Positions 27,283 to 36,598 of a DNA stretch of 64,000 nt are shown one piece after another. This DNA comes from Brevundimonas subvibrioides. Lineage in GTDB: Bacteria > Pseudomonadota > Alphaproteobacteria > Caulobacterales > Caulobacteraceae. The DNA lies in the NCBI RefSeq assembly GCF_027271155.1, contig NZ_CP114542.1, positions 2,909,989 to 2,973,988 of the forward strand. The letters are read 5' to 3'. Under the pieces are notes generated by a model. The model made no database searches and was not told the origin of the DNA. It worked only from the letters and a program-made list of their open reading frames with translations. Both the position numbers and the translations under genes were made by a program. The stretch's first letter is position 1. Every line of letters begins with the position of its first letter.

Positions 27283-29160
27283 ATGCTGTCCGACTCACCG
27301 CCTTCGATGCCCGGCCTCGACGCCGCGCGGCAGACGCTGGAGCGGGTCTGGGGCCATACGGACTTCCGGGGACTTCAGGCCCGGGTCGTCACCGAGATCA
27401 TGGCCGGGCGCGACGTGCTGGCCGTACTGCCGACCGGCGGGGGCAAGAGCGTCTGTTACCAGATCCCCGCGATCCTGCGTCCGGGTCTGGGCCTGGTCAT
27501 CTCGCCTCTGATCGCCCTGATGACCGATCAGGTCGAGGCGCTGAAGCAGCAGGGTGTGGCCGCCGCACGGCTGGATTCGGGGCTGTCGCTGGACGAACGA
27601 TCCGCCGTGCTGCGCGGGGCAAGGTCCGGCGAGCTGGACCTGCTCTATGTCTCGCCCGAGGGCCTGGCGTCGGGCGCGCTGCTGGGTCAGCTGCGCGACC
27701 TGCCGCTGTCGCTGATCGCCATCGATGAAGCCCACTGCGTGTCCCAGTGGGGCCATGACTTCCGCCCCGACTACCGGACCCTGGGGCGACTGTCGGAGTT
27801 CTTCCCCGGTGTGCCGCGCATCGCCGTGACCGCCACGGCCGATGCCAGGACGCGCGACGACATCCTGGCCTCGCTGCACCTGGAAGGGGCCGCCGTCTTC
27901 GTCGACAGCTTCGCCCGCCCGAACCTGCAGCTGTCCGCGGTGCGCAAGGAGAGCGCCTCGCGCGCCCGGACCGATGCCCATGTGATCGAACTGGTGCGCG
28001 CCCGCAGGAACCAGTCCGGCGTGGTCTATTGCGGCAGCCGCGACGGCTGCGAGCGCGTGGCCGACGCCCTGACATCGGCCGGGACCAACGCCATCGCCTA
28101 CCATGCCGGGATGCCGGGCGCAGAGCGGGACCGGCGGCTGGAGCGGTTCCTGGCCGAGGACGGGGCCGTGATGGTGGCGACCATCGCCTTCGGCATGGGG
28201 GTGGACAAGGCCGACGTCCGCTTCGTCATCCACGCCGATCCGCCGGGGTCGCTGGAGGCCTACTGGCAGGAGATCGGGCGGGCCGGACGCGATGGCGAAC
28301 CGGCCGAGGGGATCACCCTGTATGGCCCCTCCGACATCGCCTGGACCCTCCGCCGGCTGGAGACCCGCCCGATGGCCGAGGAGGTCAAGGCGGTCCAGAC
28401 CCGAAAGGCCCGCCAGCTGTTCGCCATGCTGGACGGCGCGACCTGCCGCCCGCAGGCTGTGCGCCGCTATTTCGGGGAGACGGACGCCGGGCCGTGCGGA
28501 ATCTGTGATGTCTGCGCCGATCCCCCCGCCCTCTATGACGCGACCGTCCCCGCCCAGAAGGCACTGGCGGCGGTGCAGCGGCTGGGCGGCCGCTTCGGAC
28601 GCGGCCGGATCGTCGATCACCTTATGGGCAAGACCCGGGACGTCCAGCCGTGGGAGAGCGACCTGTCGACCTGGGGCATCGGCAAGGACATCGCCCCGTC
28701 CGGCTGGCGCGACATCGTCGATCACCTGCTGTTCGAGGGCCTGCTGCTGGAGGACCCCAACGACGGCAAGCCGCTGGTCGGTCTGGGCGATGCGGAGGCC
28801 GTGCGCGCCGTCTATCGCGGAGAGCGGGCCATCGAGGTCCGGCGCACGCCACCGGGCTTCGATGCGTCGACGCGCTCGGGTAATCCGAGGACCCGCACGC
28901 GCAACGACCGCAACGCCGCCGTCGAGGCCCTGGATGCCGACGTCCGCGCCCGGTTCGAGACGCTGCGGGCATGGCGCCGGGACCGCGCGGCCGAACAGCA
29001 TGTGCCGCCCTATGTGATCTTCCAGGACCGGACGCTGCTGGAGATCGCCCAGCGCGAACCCGGGTCGCTGGAGGCCCTGGCCGCGATCTCGGGCGTGGGA
29101 CAGACCAAGATCGATCGCTATGGCAAGGGCGTTCTGGAAGCCCTGACCGGCGTCATCTAG
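27283..29160 (+). CDS. recQ: ATP-dependent DNA helicase RecQ
   Basis: The 625-residue superfamily 2 helicase contains motif I (LPTGGGKSVCYQIPA), DEAH in AIDEAHCVSQWGHDFRPDY with the RecQ-specific aromatic loop, SAT-like TATA, and motif VI (QEIGRAGRDG). The RQC zinc site CRPQAVRRYFGE...CGICDVC is present, followed by a winged-helix region and a C-terminal HRDC domain (near 545-620). It unwinds DNA in recombination and fork restart. Its last four bases overlap the convergent phosphoribosyltransferase gene. Confidence 0.96.
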   Translation: MLSDSPPSMPGLDAARQTLERVWGHTDFRGLQARVVTEIMAGRDVLAVLPTGGGKSVCYQIPAILRPGLGLVISPLIALMTDQVEALKQQGVAAARLDSGLSLDERSAVLRGARSGELDLLYVSPEGLASGALLGQLRDLPLSLIAIDEAHCVSQWGHDFRPDYRTLGRLSEFFPGVPRIAVTATADARTRDDILASLHLEGAAVFVDSFARPNLQLSAVRKESASRARTDAHVIELVRARRNQSGVVYCGSRDGCERVADALTSAGTNAIAYHAGMPGAERDRRLERFLAEDGAVMVATIAFGMGVDKADVRFVIHADPPGSLEAYWQEIGRAGRDGEPAEGITLYGPSDIAWTLRRLETRPMAEEVKAVQTRKARQLFAMLDGATCRPQAVRRYFGETDAGPCGICDVCADPPALYDATVPAQKALAAVQRLGGRFGRGRIVDHLMGKTRDVQPWESDLSTWGIGKDIAPSGWRDIVDHLLFEGLLLEDPNDGKPLVGLGDAEAVRAVYRGERAIEVRRTPPGFDASTRSGNPRTRTRNDRNAAVEALDADVRARFETLRAWRRDRAAEQHVPPYVIFQDRTLLEIAQREPGSLEALAAISGVGQTKIDRYGKGVLEALTGVI

Positions 29161-29705
29161 TCCATCGCGCAGATGTCGGGCAGACCGCGCAGGGCTCCGG
29201 CCTTGTCCAGACCGTATCCGACCAGGAACCGGTTCGGGGCCTCCCAGCCGACGAAGTCGGGCTCGGGCGCACGCGGCAGGGGCCAGGGCTTGCGGGCGAA
29301 GACGCAGGTCAGGACCTCGGACGCGCCGGCGTCGCGGGCGATGCGGACAGCCTCGGCCAGGGACAGGCCGGTGTCGAACACGTCATCCAGGATCAGGACC
29401 CTGCGCCCCTGAAGCGATCGCTGGAACGGAGCATGGACGTCGATCCGGCCACGGCTGGTCTTTTCGTCGCCATAGGACGCCAGCCACAGGGCGTCGAAGC
29501 GGACGTTGCGACCGACGCGCGACAGGGCCCGCGTCAGATCGGCGGCGAACCAAAGGCCGCCGGTCAGAAGGACGGCCGCGACGGTCTCGTCATCCACGAC
29601 GGGGGCGATCCGGTCCGCCAGGTCGGCGACGACCCGCGCGATATCGGCTTCGGACAGGAGGACCTGGGGCACCAAATCCTCGGACGTCTTCAGAAGGTCA
29701 GCCAT
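29157..29705 (-). CDS. Hypoxanthine phosphoribosyltransferase-type purine salvage enzyme
   Basis: This 182-residue type I phosphoribosyltransferase has the PRPP-binding motif RVLILDDVFDTGLSL (near 103-117), the flexible-loop segment ASYGDEKTSRGRID (near 78-91) and the purine-binding tail DFVGWEAPNRFLVGYGLD. It transfers ribose-5-phosphate from PRPP to hypoxanthine or guanine. The exact base preference is not certain from sequence. The start overlaps the DUF3426 gene by eight bases, so the two genes are probably one operon. Confidence 0.88.
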   Translation of the reverse strand: MADLLKTSEDLVPQVLLSEADIARVVADLADRIAPVVDDETVAAVLLTGGLWFAADLTRALSRVGRNVRFDALWLASYGDEKTSRGRIDVHAPFQRSLQGRRVLILDDVFDTGLSLAEAVRIARDAGASEVLTCVFARKPWPLPRAPEPDFVGWEAPNRFLVGYGLDKAGALRGLPDICAMD

Positions 29706-30612
29706 GCGAGGCGGATACCGCCTCGGCCCCATGCGTGTCCACGGCGTCGTGGTGTTGTTCGACTGCCGGTGCCGCATCGACCGGATCGGCGTGAGACGTC
29801 GGGGCCGCGTCGATCCTTGCGGGACGAAGGCCGTGTTCGTCCGGCGTCGGCAGCGGTCGCGCATGGGGGGCGGGTCCGTGGCTTGCCTTGGTCGGCGTGT
29901 CCTCGCCATGGGGGACCGGTTCGGAGCCCACGAAGGCCACGCTGACATCGACGCCATGCGCGCCCGGATCGCGAATCAGGGCGGCGAAGCCCTGGACCCC
30001 GCCGGGCAGAACGGGGGCTTCGTCCAGCTCGACAACCGCATGGCCGATCTCGGCCCCATGGTCGTCCAGCAGGGCGACGCGGACGGCGGGGGCCACGATT
30101 TCCTTGTCGCGAACGTTGCGCAGCGCGCCGGACACCACGACCGTGTCCGGGCGGTTCGGCAGGGCCCTGGCCGTCACAGCCTCGAACTCCAGCCCCACCG
30201 CGTTCACCGGCGCGCCGACCATGGCATAGGCGGCGGCAGCGCGCGGATACATCTGGACCACATCGACGCGGAACAGCCAGCCGGCCCCGATCAGGCCGAC
30301 AAACAGACTGGCCAGGCCCGCCCAGACGACCCCGTGGGTGGCGGCCCGGCGCAGACGGCGTTGCTGTTCGGCGCGGGCCCGAAAGGCCTTGGGCAATTCG
30401 GGGGCGGGCGTCTCGGGCGCGACAGCGGGGGCTTCATCGACGCCAGGGGCCTCGGCCTGGGCCGGGGTCTCGGCGGTCAGGTCCAGGGGCTCTTCGCTGG
30501 TCGCCAGCCAGACGTGCGCGCAGGACTGGCAGCGGACCTTGCGTCCGGCGGGCGGGATGGCGCCATCGGGCGCGAAATAGCTGGTGGCGCAGGACGGGCA
30601 GGTCAGTATCAT
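29698..30612 (-). CDS. Zinc-ribbon and DUF3426 membrane protein
   Basis: The 304-residue protein begins with an MJ0042-type zinc ribbon (CPSC at 5-8 and CQSC at 28-31), then a Pro/Ala/Glu-rich linker, a transmembrane segment near 96-116 and a periplasmic DUF3426 domain (about 130-230) with VSGALRNVRDKEIVAPAVRV. The C-terminal 70 residues are His/Ala/Pro-rich and of low complexity. Its position divergent from ftsE is common in alphaproteobacteria. Its function is not known; the cytoplasmic zinc ribbon and periplasmic fold suggest a link between inner-membrane compartments. Confidence 0.85.
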   Translation of the reverse strand: MILTCPSCATSYFAPDGAIPPAGRKVRCQSCAHVWLATSEEPLDLTAETPAQAEAPGVDEAPAVAPETPAPELPKAFRARAEQQRRLRRAATHGVVWAGLASLFVGLIGAGWLFRVDVVQMYPRAAAAYAMVGAPVNAVGLEFEAVTARALPNRPDTVVVSGALRNVRDKEIVAPAVRVALLDDHGAEIGHAVVELDEAPVLPGGVQGFAALIRDPGAHGVDVSVAFVGSEPVPHGEDTPTKASHGPAPHARPLPTPDEHGLRPARIDAAPTSHADPVDAAPAVEQHHDAVDTHGAEAVSASHG

Positions 30613-30689
30613 GGCCGTGCCTTACGAGGCTGTTCGCGCAGCCCCCTCCCTGTCGGAGCGCGACGCGCCCCTGTTCCTGAATAGAATCG

Positions 30690-31400
30690 ATGCCTCGTTC
30701 GCCCCGTCGCGCCGCCGATCCTGCGCCTTCACCCGAGACGGTCCGCCTGTCGGCGGTCGGCTTCGGCTATGCGGACAGGCCCGACGTGCTTCGGGACGTT
30801 AACCTCATTTTGCCCCGCGGCTCTTTCCACTTCCTTACCGGCGCATCGGGGGCGGGTAAGTCGTCGCTGCTGAAGCTGCTGACCCTCGCCGAACCGCCGA
30901 CATCCGGCCGAATCGCTCTGTTCGGCGACGAGTTGAGCCAGATCGCGCGCCGCGACCGTCCGGCCTATCGTCGGCGAATGGGGGTGGTGTTTCAGGACTT
31001 CCGCCTTCTGGATCACCTGAGTGTCTTCGACAACGTCGCCCTGCCGCTGCGGCTGCGGGGTCGAAAGGCCGCGGACTATGCCGGGGACGTGGCCGAAATG
31101 CTGGAATGGGTCGGGCTGTCCGACCGTGCTGAAGGCCTGCCCGGTGCCCTGTCGGGCGGCGAGAAACAGCGGCTGGCCATCGCGCGGGCCGTCATGGCGG
31201 GACCGGAGCTGATCCTGGCCGACGAACCGACCGGAAGCGTCGATGGCGCGATGGCCGAGCGGCTGCTGAAGCTGTTCCAGGCGATGAACCGGATGGGCAC
31301 GACCATATTGATCGCCAGCCACGACGAGGCCCTGGCGCGCCTGTCGGGGGCGCGGCGGCTGAGGTTGGCCGATGGGCGGGTGACGGCGGTGAAGCCATGA
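30690..31400 (+). CDS. ftsE: Cell division ATP-binding protein FtsE
   Basis: A 236-residue ABC ATPase with Walker A GASGAGKSS (near 50-58), Q-loop VVFQDFRLLDHL, signature LSGGEKQR and Walker B LILADEPT, then the H-loop SHDEA. FtsE pairs with FtsX at the divisome and controls periplasmic peptidoglycan hydrolases; in Caulobacter it also affects FtsZ organisation. The N-terminal 16 residues are variable. The stop overlaps ftsX (ATGA), and ftsX, ydcF and plsC follow in the same direction. Confidence 0.94.
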   Translation: MPRSPRRAADPAPSPETVRLSAVGFGYADRPDVLRDVNLILPRGSFHFLTGASGAGKSSLLKLLTLAEPPTSGRIALFGDELSQIARRDRPAYRRRMGVVFQDFRLLDHLSVFDNVALPLRLRGRKAADYAGDVAEMLEWVGLSDRAEGLPGALSGGEKQRLAIARAVMAGPELILADEPTGSVDGAMAERLLKLFQAMNRMGTTILIASHDEALARLSGARRLRLADGRVTAVKP

Positions 31401-32320
31401 TCCGCTGGTCCACCCTGTTCGGGCCGAAGGCAGCGCCGAAACCGGTGCGGCCCGAAAGCGGCCTCCTGCCCCGCGACCCCGGAGGTGAGCGGTCGCTCGG
31501 CGCGCTGATCGCGGTGCTGTGTTTCCTGGCCTGCCTCGCCGCCGTAGGAACCCTGGCGGCGGACCGCGCGTCCCACGGGTGGGCGCGGGCCCTTCGTGCC
31601 GAGGCGACCGTGCAGGTCCGTCCCCGCGTGGGCGAGACGGGCCCGGCCGCGGCGGCCCGTGCGGCCGAGACCCTGGCCGGCATCGACGGGGTCGATGAAG
31701 CCGAGGCCATGGACCGCGAGACGGCCGAGATTCTGCTGCGACCGTGGATGGGGGAGGCGGTGCTGGACGACCTGCCCATCCCCTTCCTGGTCACCGTGAG
31801 GCTGGAGGCGTCCGCCCCCGCCAGCGCCCTGAGCCTCAGCCGGGCCCTGGCCGAGGCCGGCATCGACGCCACGGTGGACGACCACAGCCTGTGGCGGGGC
31901 GAGGTCGAGCGGTCGGCGGGCGTGATCTCGCTGCTGGCCCTCGCGGCGTTTCTGGCCACGGCTTTCGCGGCGGGAGCGGCCATCGCCTATGCGACCCGGG
32001 CAGGTCTGGACGCACGGCGGGAGGTGATCGAGACGCTCAGCCTGTCGGGCGCGACCGACGCCGACATCGTCTGGCTGTTCCAGCGCAGGTTCGCCCTGCT
32101 GGCCGGGGCCGCAGGGGCGGTCGGCGCGACCGTCGCCATCCTGCTGATCGGGAGTTTGCGCGCGCTGGGCGGAGACGCCGGCCTGACCCCCGCCCTGCCG
32201 CTGGCCTGGAGCGACGTGATCCTGCTGACCTGTTGCCCAATTGTCGCCGCTACGGTGGCGCTTGTTTCGGCATGGCTCGCGGCCGTTGCGGCTCTTGGCG
32301 GGCGGGCACGCCCTGACTAG
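31397..32320 (+). CDS. ftsX: Cell division protein FtsX
   Basis: The 307-residue protein has the FtsX topology: TM1 near 35-55, a periplasmic loop (about 56-165) with paired helices, then three more segments near 170-200, 225-250 and 275-300. The cytoplasmic loop IETLSLSGATDADIVWLFQRRF is where FtsE couples. The N-terminal 30 residues are Pro/Arg-rich. It is co-translated with ftsE through a four-base overlap. Confidence 0.92.
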   Translation: MIRWSTLFGPKAAPKPVRPESGLLPRDPGGERSLGALIAVLCFLACLAAVGTLAADRASHGWARALRAEATVQVRPRVGETGPAAAARAAETLAGIDGVDEAEAMDRETAEILLRPWMGEAVLDDLPIPFLVTVRLEASAPASALSLSRALAEAGIDATVDDHSLWRGEVERSAGVISLLALAAFLATAFAAGAAIAYATRAGLDARREVIETLSLSGATDADIVWLFQRRFALLAGAAGAVGATVAILLIGSLRALGGDAGLTPALPLAWSDVILLTCCPIVAATVALVSAWLAAVAALGGRARPD

Positions 32321-32329
32321 ACATGAACC

Positions 32330-32956
32330 ATGAAGTTTCTGGCGCTTCTCGGGATCGTCGGTCTGATCTGGCTGGTGGGGCTGTTCGCCTTCGCTGACCG
32401 GGTGCGCAATCTGACGCCTGCGCCCGAGCCTGATCGCGCCGACGGCATCGTGGCCCTGACCGGTCCCTCGGCCGAGCGGGTCAATGCCGCGGTTCGGTTG
32501 CTGGAGCAGGACAAGGGCGAGCGGGTGCTGATTTCCGGCGTCAACCGCGAGGTCCGCAGGCAGGAGCTGAACGCCCTGACGCCCGGCTCCACCCGCCTGT
32601 TCAACTGCTGCGTCGACCTGGGCTTCGAGGCCGAGGACACCGGCGGCAACGCCCAGGAGATCGCCGCCTGGGCCGCGTCCAAGAACTACACGTCGCTGAT
32701 CGTGGTGACCTCGGACTATCACATGCCGCGCTCGCTGCTGGAGATTCGAAGCGCCGCGCCGGATCTGAAGCTGACGCCCTATGCCGTGTCGACCCCTTCG
32801 CTGGACAACTCGCGCTGGTGGCGGGCGGCGGTGACGGCGCGGCGCATGACGCTGGAATACATGAAATATCTGGCCGTCCTGGCGCGTGAGGCCTTGCACA
32901 AGGTGATCGGCCATAACGAACGGCCCGCGACACCGAAAGAGGCACCCGCATCTTGA
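32330..32956 (+). CDS. YdcF family (DUF218) membrane-anchored protein
   Basis: The 208-residue protein has an N-terminal membrane anchor (4-22) and a DUF218 Rossmann-like domain (about 40-190). Core motifs are DGIVALTG, RVLISGVNRE, DTGGNAQEIAAW and VVTSDYHMPRSLLE, the last holding the conserved Asp/His. DUF218 proteins such as SanA and ElyC act in envelope or peptidoglycan maintenance, but the reaction is unsettled. It lies ten bases after ftsX and its stop overlaps the plsC start. Confidence 0.87.
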   Translation: MKFLALLGIVGLIWLVGLFAFADRVRNLTPAPEPDRADGIVALTGPSAERVNAAVRLLEQDKGERVLISGVNREVRRQELNALTPGSTRLFNCCVDLGFEAEDTGGNAQEIAAWAASKNYTSLIVVTSDYHMPRSLLEIRSAAPDLKLTPYAVSTPSLDNSRWWRAAVTARRMTLEYMKYLAVLAREALHKVIGHNERPATPKEAPAS

Positions 32957-33657
32957 TCGCCCTGCGTTCCCTCGTCTTCGTGGCCTGGCTGTATCTGTCC
33001 CTGGCGCTGTTCGCGGTCGGCATGTCGCCGGCGCTGATCCTGCCCCATCGATTCGCCCTGGGCGTGGTCAAGGCCTGGGCCCGGTTCGTGCTGTTCGGCC
33101 TGCGCTGGATCGCAGGCGTCCGCGTCGAGTTCCGGGGGCTGGAGCATCGCCCGATCGGACGGGCGCTGGTGGCCTGCAAGCACCAGGGCATGCTGGACAT
33201 CATCATCCCCTTCGTCGTGCTGGACGATCCCTGCATCATCACCAAGAAGGAGCTGATGATCCTGCCCTTCTTCGGCTGGTTCGCGTGGAAGACGAAGATG
33301 ATCTCCGTCGATCGCTCGGCCGCGTCCAGGGCGCTGCGCGACATGGTCAAACAGGCCCGCGACCGTGTCGCCGAGGGCCGCCAGATCTGGATCTTCCCCG
33401 AAGGCACCCGGGCGCCGGTCGGCTCGGTTCCCGACTACAAGCCGGGCGTCGCGGCCCTGTATCGCGACATCGGCAGCCCCTGCTGGCCCGTGGCGACCAA
33501 TGCCGGGGTCCACTGGCCCGCCCACGGCTTTCGCCGCTATCCCGGCACCGTGGTCTATGAGTTCCTGCCCCCCATCGAGGCGGACCTGAAGCGCGCCGTC
33601 TTCATGGCCGAGCTCGAGCGGCGCATCGAGACGGCGTCGAACGCATTGCTGGACTGA
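32953..33657 (+). CDS. plsC: 1-acyl-sn-glycerol-3-phosphate acyltransferase
   Basis: This 234-residue membrane acyltransferase makes phosphatidic acid from lysophosphatidic acid. The catalytic H-x4-D motif is seen in CKHQGMLDIII (near 76-86), and motif III as IFPEGTRAPVG (near 150). The block PVATNAGVHWPAHGF is also typical. It probably starts at TTG 32953, which overlaps the ydcF stop (TTGA); no better start is seen. The operon ftsE - ftsX - ydcF - plsC joins division with envelope lipid synthesis. Confidence 0.93.
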   Translation: MIALRSLVFVAWLYLSLALFAVGMSPALILPHRFALGVVKAWARFVLFGLRWIAGVRVEFRGLEHRPIGRALVACKHQGMLDIIIPFVVLDDPCIITKKELMILPFFGWFAWKTKMISVDRSAASRALRDMVKQARDRVAEGRQIWIFPEGTRAPVGSVPDYKPGVAALYRDIGSPCWPVATNAGVHWPAHGFRRYPGTVVYEFLPPIEADLKRAVFMAELERRIETASNALLD

Positions 33658-33682
33658 CACCTCCCACAACAACGCTCAGGCA

Positions 33683-33703
33683 GCGGGGAATCGCGTTCCC
33701 CGC
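33683..33703. terminator. Hairpin between convergent plsC and hisC
   Basis: A perfect 8-bp stem GCGGGGAA/TTCCCCGC with loop TCGCG lies midway between the two convergent stop codons. It lacks a T run on either side, so it may act as a weak or factor-assisted bidirectional terminator. Confidence 0.5.
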
Positions 33704-33712
33704 ATCAGCGCC

Positions 33713-34816
33713 CTACGACCCTGCCGCAAACTCGCTGAGGGCGTCGATGACCGCCCGGTTCTGGTCCTCGGTGCCGACGGTGATGCGCAGGCCGTTGTCG
33801 ATGCCATAGCCGCCGACGGCGCGGACAATGATGCCCTTTGAGTTGAGCAGGTCGTTGGCGGCCGCCGCCGTGCGCTTCGGGTCGGGGAACAGCACCAGAA
33901 TGAAGTTGCCCGCGCTGGGCAGGACCTCGAAGCCGAAGCCGCGGATGGCCTGGGTCAGGCGGGGCCGCCAGGTCTGGACCAGCTCGCGCGACGCCTTCTG
34001 GTGCGCCTCGTCGGCGATAGCGGCGGTGGCGGCGTCGAGCCCGGGCACCGAGACGTTGAACGGCAGGCGGATGCGGTCGATGGCCTCGGCCACCGCCAGG
34101 GGCGCATAGCCGAAGCCGATGCGCAGGCCGCCGAGACCATGGATCTTCGAGAAGGTCCGGGTCACCACGATGTTGGACGCATCGCGGGCGAGGCCGAAGC
34201 TGGTCTCCCAGTCCGGCTCGACCACGAACTCGGCATAGGCCTCGTCCACCACCAGCAGGATGTGGGACGGCAGGGCCTCGTGCAGGCGGCGGATTTCCTC
34301 GGCCGCATTGTAGCTGCCGGTCGGGTTCGAGGGGTTGGAGACGTAGACGATCTTCGTCCGGTCATCGACCTGTTCCAGCAGGGCGTCGACCTCGGCCTTG
34401 TAGCCGGGTTCGGGGGCCAGCTTGACCTGGGCTTCGCAGCCCAGGGCGCTGATCCGGTAGGCGAGGAAGCCGTACTGGCCGGTGACGATGTTGTCGCCGG
34501 GCGACAGATAGGTCTGGTTCAGGAGGGCGAAGACCTCGTCCGAGCCATTGCCGAAAATCAGCCGGTCGGGCTCCAGACCGTGGTGATCGGCCACCGCCGT
34601 CCGCAGCTTTCCGGCGCGACCGTCCGGGTACAGATGGATGGACTTCAGCGCCGCCTCATAGGCCGCGCGGGCCCTGGGGCCTGCGCCCAGCGCATTCTCG
34701 TTGGACGACAGCTTCATCGGTTCGGCGATGCCAGCCAGGGTCGACTTGCCGCCGACATAGGGGGCGATGTCGAGGATGCCGGGCTTGGGAGCGGGAGCCG
34801 TCGTTGCGTCGGTCAT
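33713..34816 (-). CDS. hisC: Histidinol-phosphate aminotransferase
   Basis: A 367-residue fold-type I PLP enzyme that converts imidazole-acetol phosphate to histidinol phosphate. It often also transaminates prephenate or phenylpyruvate in alphaproteobacteria. Typical segments are KLSSNENALG near 35-44, the YVSNPSNPTG loop, VVDEAYAEF and the PLP-lysine motif TRTFSKIHGLGGLRIGFGY. The start ATG 34816 is used because the upstream extension overlaps the next gene. It lies nine bases after the chorismate-mutase-like gene, supporting a role in aromatic amino acid synthesis. Confidence 0.94.
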   Translation of the reverse strand: MTDATTAPAPKPGILDIAPYVGGKSTLAGIAEPMKLSSNENALGAGPRARAAYEAALKSIHLYPDGRAGKLRTAVADHHGLEPDRLIFGNGSDEVFALLNQTYLSPGDNIVTGQYGFLAYRISALGCEAQVKLAPEPGYKAEVDALLEQVDDRTKIVYVSNPSNPTGSYNAAEEIRRLHEALPSHILLVVDEAYAEFVVEPDWETSFGLARDASNIVVTRTFSKIHGLGGLRIGFGYAPLAVAEAIDRIRLPFNVSVPGLDAATAAIADEAHQKASRELVQTWRPRLTQAIRGFGFEVLPSAGNFILVLFPDPKRTAAAANDLLNSKGIIVRAVGGYGIDNGLRITVGTEDQNRAVIDALSEFAAGS

Positions 34817-34824
34817 GCGGAGTC

Positions 34825-35532
34825 TCAGAACAGGGGGGCGGCGCCGATCACGCCCTTCAGGGCGCCGGGGGCTGCCGAAAGCCGCCCGTCTTCGGCCTGC
34901 ACATAGCCCGCCAGCATGAACAGCTTCAACCCGCCTGCGGAGGCCAGCGGCCGGGCGACGAAGCCGCAAGACGCCAGGGCCTCCACGATCCGGGCCTCGG
35001 GAAGGCGGGCATCGGTGACCCAGAAGGTGCGATCGTCCCCCGTCGGGCCGGTCGGGGCGGCGGCAACCCTGAGCGCGGCGGGCAGGCCGTGGCGGTCATC
35101 GGGCAGTGCGGCGATGACGCGGAGTTCCGGACGGGCCAGCAACCGGCCCCACCAGGGGCGGGCCGAGGCGACATCGATCAGGGCATGGGCCCCGGTTACG
35201 ACCTGGACGAGGGCGGCGTCGGGGTCGGTGACGGCCCGGCCCGACAGGCCGAACCGGTCGGCGGCCAGCAGCTGGGCGGCGGGTCCGGCGACGACGAGGG
35301 ATAGACCGGCATGGGCCTCGATCCGGCCCCACAGGGCGCGCAGCATGGCGGCCTGATGGACGTCGTCGGCCTCGGCCAGCAGGGCGCGCAGGGCCAGGGT
35401 CGATTCGTCGGGGGAGGCCGCCTCGCCCGCCGCCAGCCGCGCGGTCAGGGCCTCGATCAGGGCATGATCCAGCTTCAGCCGGTCGGTGTCGACGCGGGGT
35501 TCGTCCAGCAGGGCGCCGTGCTTTCGGGCCAT
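34825..35532 (-). CDS. Chorismate mutase family protein, divergent
   Basis: The 235-residue protein starts with an all-helical segment (about 10-85; DRLKLDHALIEALTARLAAG, then ALWGRIEAHAGLSL) that resembles the AroQ-type chorismate mutase fold. It continues into a C-terminal region with TGDDRTFWVTDARLPEARIVEALASCGF, seen in alphaproteobacterial chorismate mutase family proteins encoded beside hisC. The usual AroQ active-site Arg residues are not obvious, so catalytic activity is uncertain. The start MARKHGALLDEPRVD is at ATG 35532. Confidence 0.65.
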   Translation of the reverse strand: MARKHGALLDEPRVDTDRLKLDHALIEALTARLAAGEAASPDESTLALRALLAEADDVHQAAMLRALWGRIEAHAGLSLVVAGPAAQLLAADRFGLSGRAVTDPDAALVQVVTGAHALIDVASARPWWGRLLARPELRVIAALPDDRHGLPAALRVAAAPTGPTGDDRTFWVTDARLPEARIVEALASCGFVARPLASAGGLKLFMLAGYVQAEDGRLSAAPGALKGVIGAAPLF

Positions 35533-35551
35533 GGCTTCCCCCTCCCCCCGA

Positions 35552-36598
35552 TCAAAACAGCTTGGGCGCCGGGGCCAGGGCGAAGGGGCCCAGGAAGGTG
35601 CGGCCATCGCGGAAGACCAGCGACAGGTTGACGTCCTCATGGCCCTGAACGGCGGCAGCGGCCGTCGCCCCGGCGGCCCCCGCCCGGTTGACGGCCCCCG
35701 AGCCCGATCCGGCCAGGCCGGCAATGGCGGCCATGGGTTGTCTGGCCTGGAGCGCGACGGTGCCCTGAAGCCGCCCGTCCGGCGTGGCCGACAGGACGTC
35801 GCTGGACAGGGTGGCGCGGCTGTCGCCGGCCGACAGCTCGCCCCGCACGGCGGTGAAGCGGCCGCCTGCCCGGGTCCAGGCCGAGAAGATGCCGGCGGCA
35901 TCCGCGCCCTGCAGCCGGTTGGCGTCCTCGACCACCGTCTCGATCTGGGCGGTCAGCTTGCCGTTGCGCGCCATGCCCTGAACCGGCCCACCCGGGCGAC
36001 CTTCGGCATCGATCAGGCGGAACAGGACGTCGACGCTGTTCTCGACCCCCGGTGTGGTCGAGGGGGCCAGATGGGGCCGCAGATAGAATTCGATCCTTTC
36101 CGCGCGCGAGATGGGGAAGGCCTCGGCCCCCGGATGCACGGTGAAGACCGGCTGCTGCAGTTCGACCGCCAGATTGGGCCATCGCTGGGTCAGGCCGTGG
36201 ACGCTGGCGCGGATATAGCGCCCCCCGATCGCCACCTTGCCCTTGCCCGCGCGGTCGATCACCAGACCGTCGTCGGCGGCGATCACCCATTTGTCCGGGT
36301 TCCAGGCATTGGCCTCGGCCGCCAGTTGCGGTGCCGCCAGGGCATGGCCGGAGGGCGCGGTGACCGAGACATTCCCGGCCTCCAGCCGGACCCGGAACGG
36401 CCAGCCCGACGTGCCCAGCCCGGTATAGGCCACGGTCCAGCCCGCGCCCCGCATGGCCTCGACCTGCTGATCCAGCTGGCTGCGGACCTGGCCGGCCAGG
36501 ACGAACCACCAGACCGACCAGACGCCGAGCGCGATCAGGAACAGGCCGATCGGCGCGAACAGGCCGGAGCGTTTGTGTCGGGAAGCGGCGTCGGTCAT
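35552..36598 (-). CDS. DUF2125 domain-containing protein
   Basis: The 348-residue protein has an N-terminal membrane anchor near 17-36 followed by a predicted periplasmic beta-rich DUF2125 domain with LAGQVRSQLDQQVEAMRGAG (just after the anchor) and YTGLGTSGWPFRVRLE. The family is of unknown function and typically sits next to hisC and prephenate-pathway genes in alphaproteobacteria. The start ATG 36598 excludes an Arg/Pro-rich shadow extension. It is the first gene of DUF2125 - chorismate-mutase-like - hisC. Confidence 0.83.
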   Translation of the reverse strand: MTDAASRHKRSGLFAPIGLFLIALGVWSVWWFVLAGQVRSQLDQQVEAMRGAGWTVAYTGLGTSGWPFRVRLEAGNVSVTAPSGHALAAPQLAAEANAWNPDKWVIAADDGLVIDRAGKGKVAIGGRYIRASVHGLTQRWPNLAVELQQPVFTVHPGAEAFPISRAERIEFYLRPHLAPSTTPGVENSVDVLFRLIDAEGRPGGPVQGMARNGKLTAQIETVVEDANRLQGADAAGIFSAWTRAGGRFTAVRGELSAGDSRATLSSDVLSATPDGRLQGTVALQARQPMAAIAGLAGSGSGAVNRAGAAGATAAAAVQGHEDVNLSLVFRDGRTFLGPFALAPAPKLF

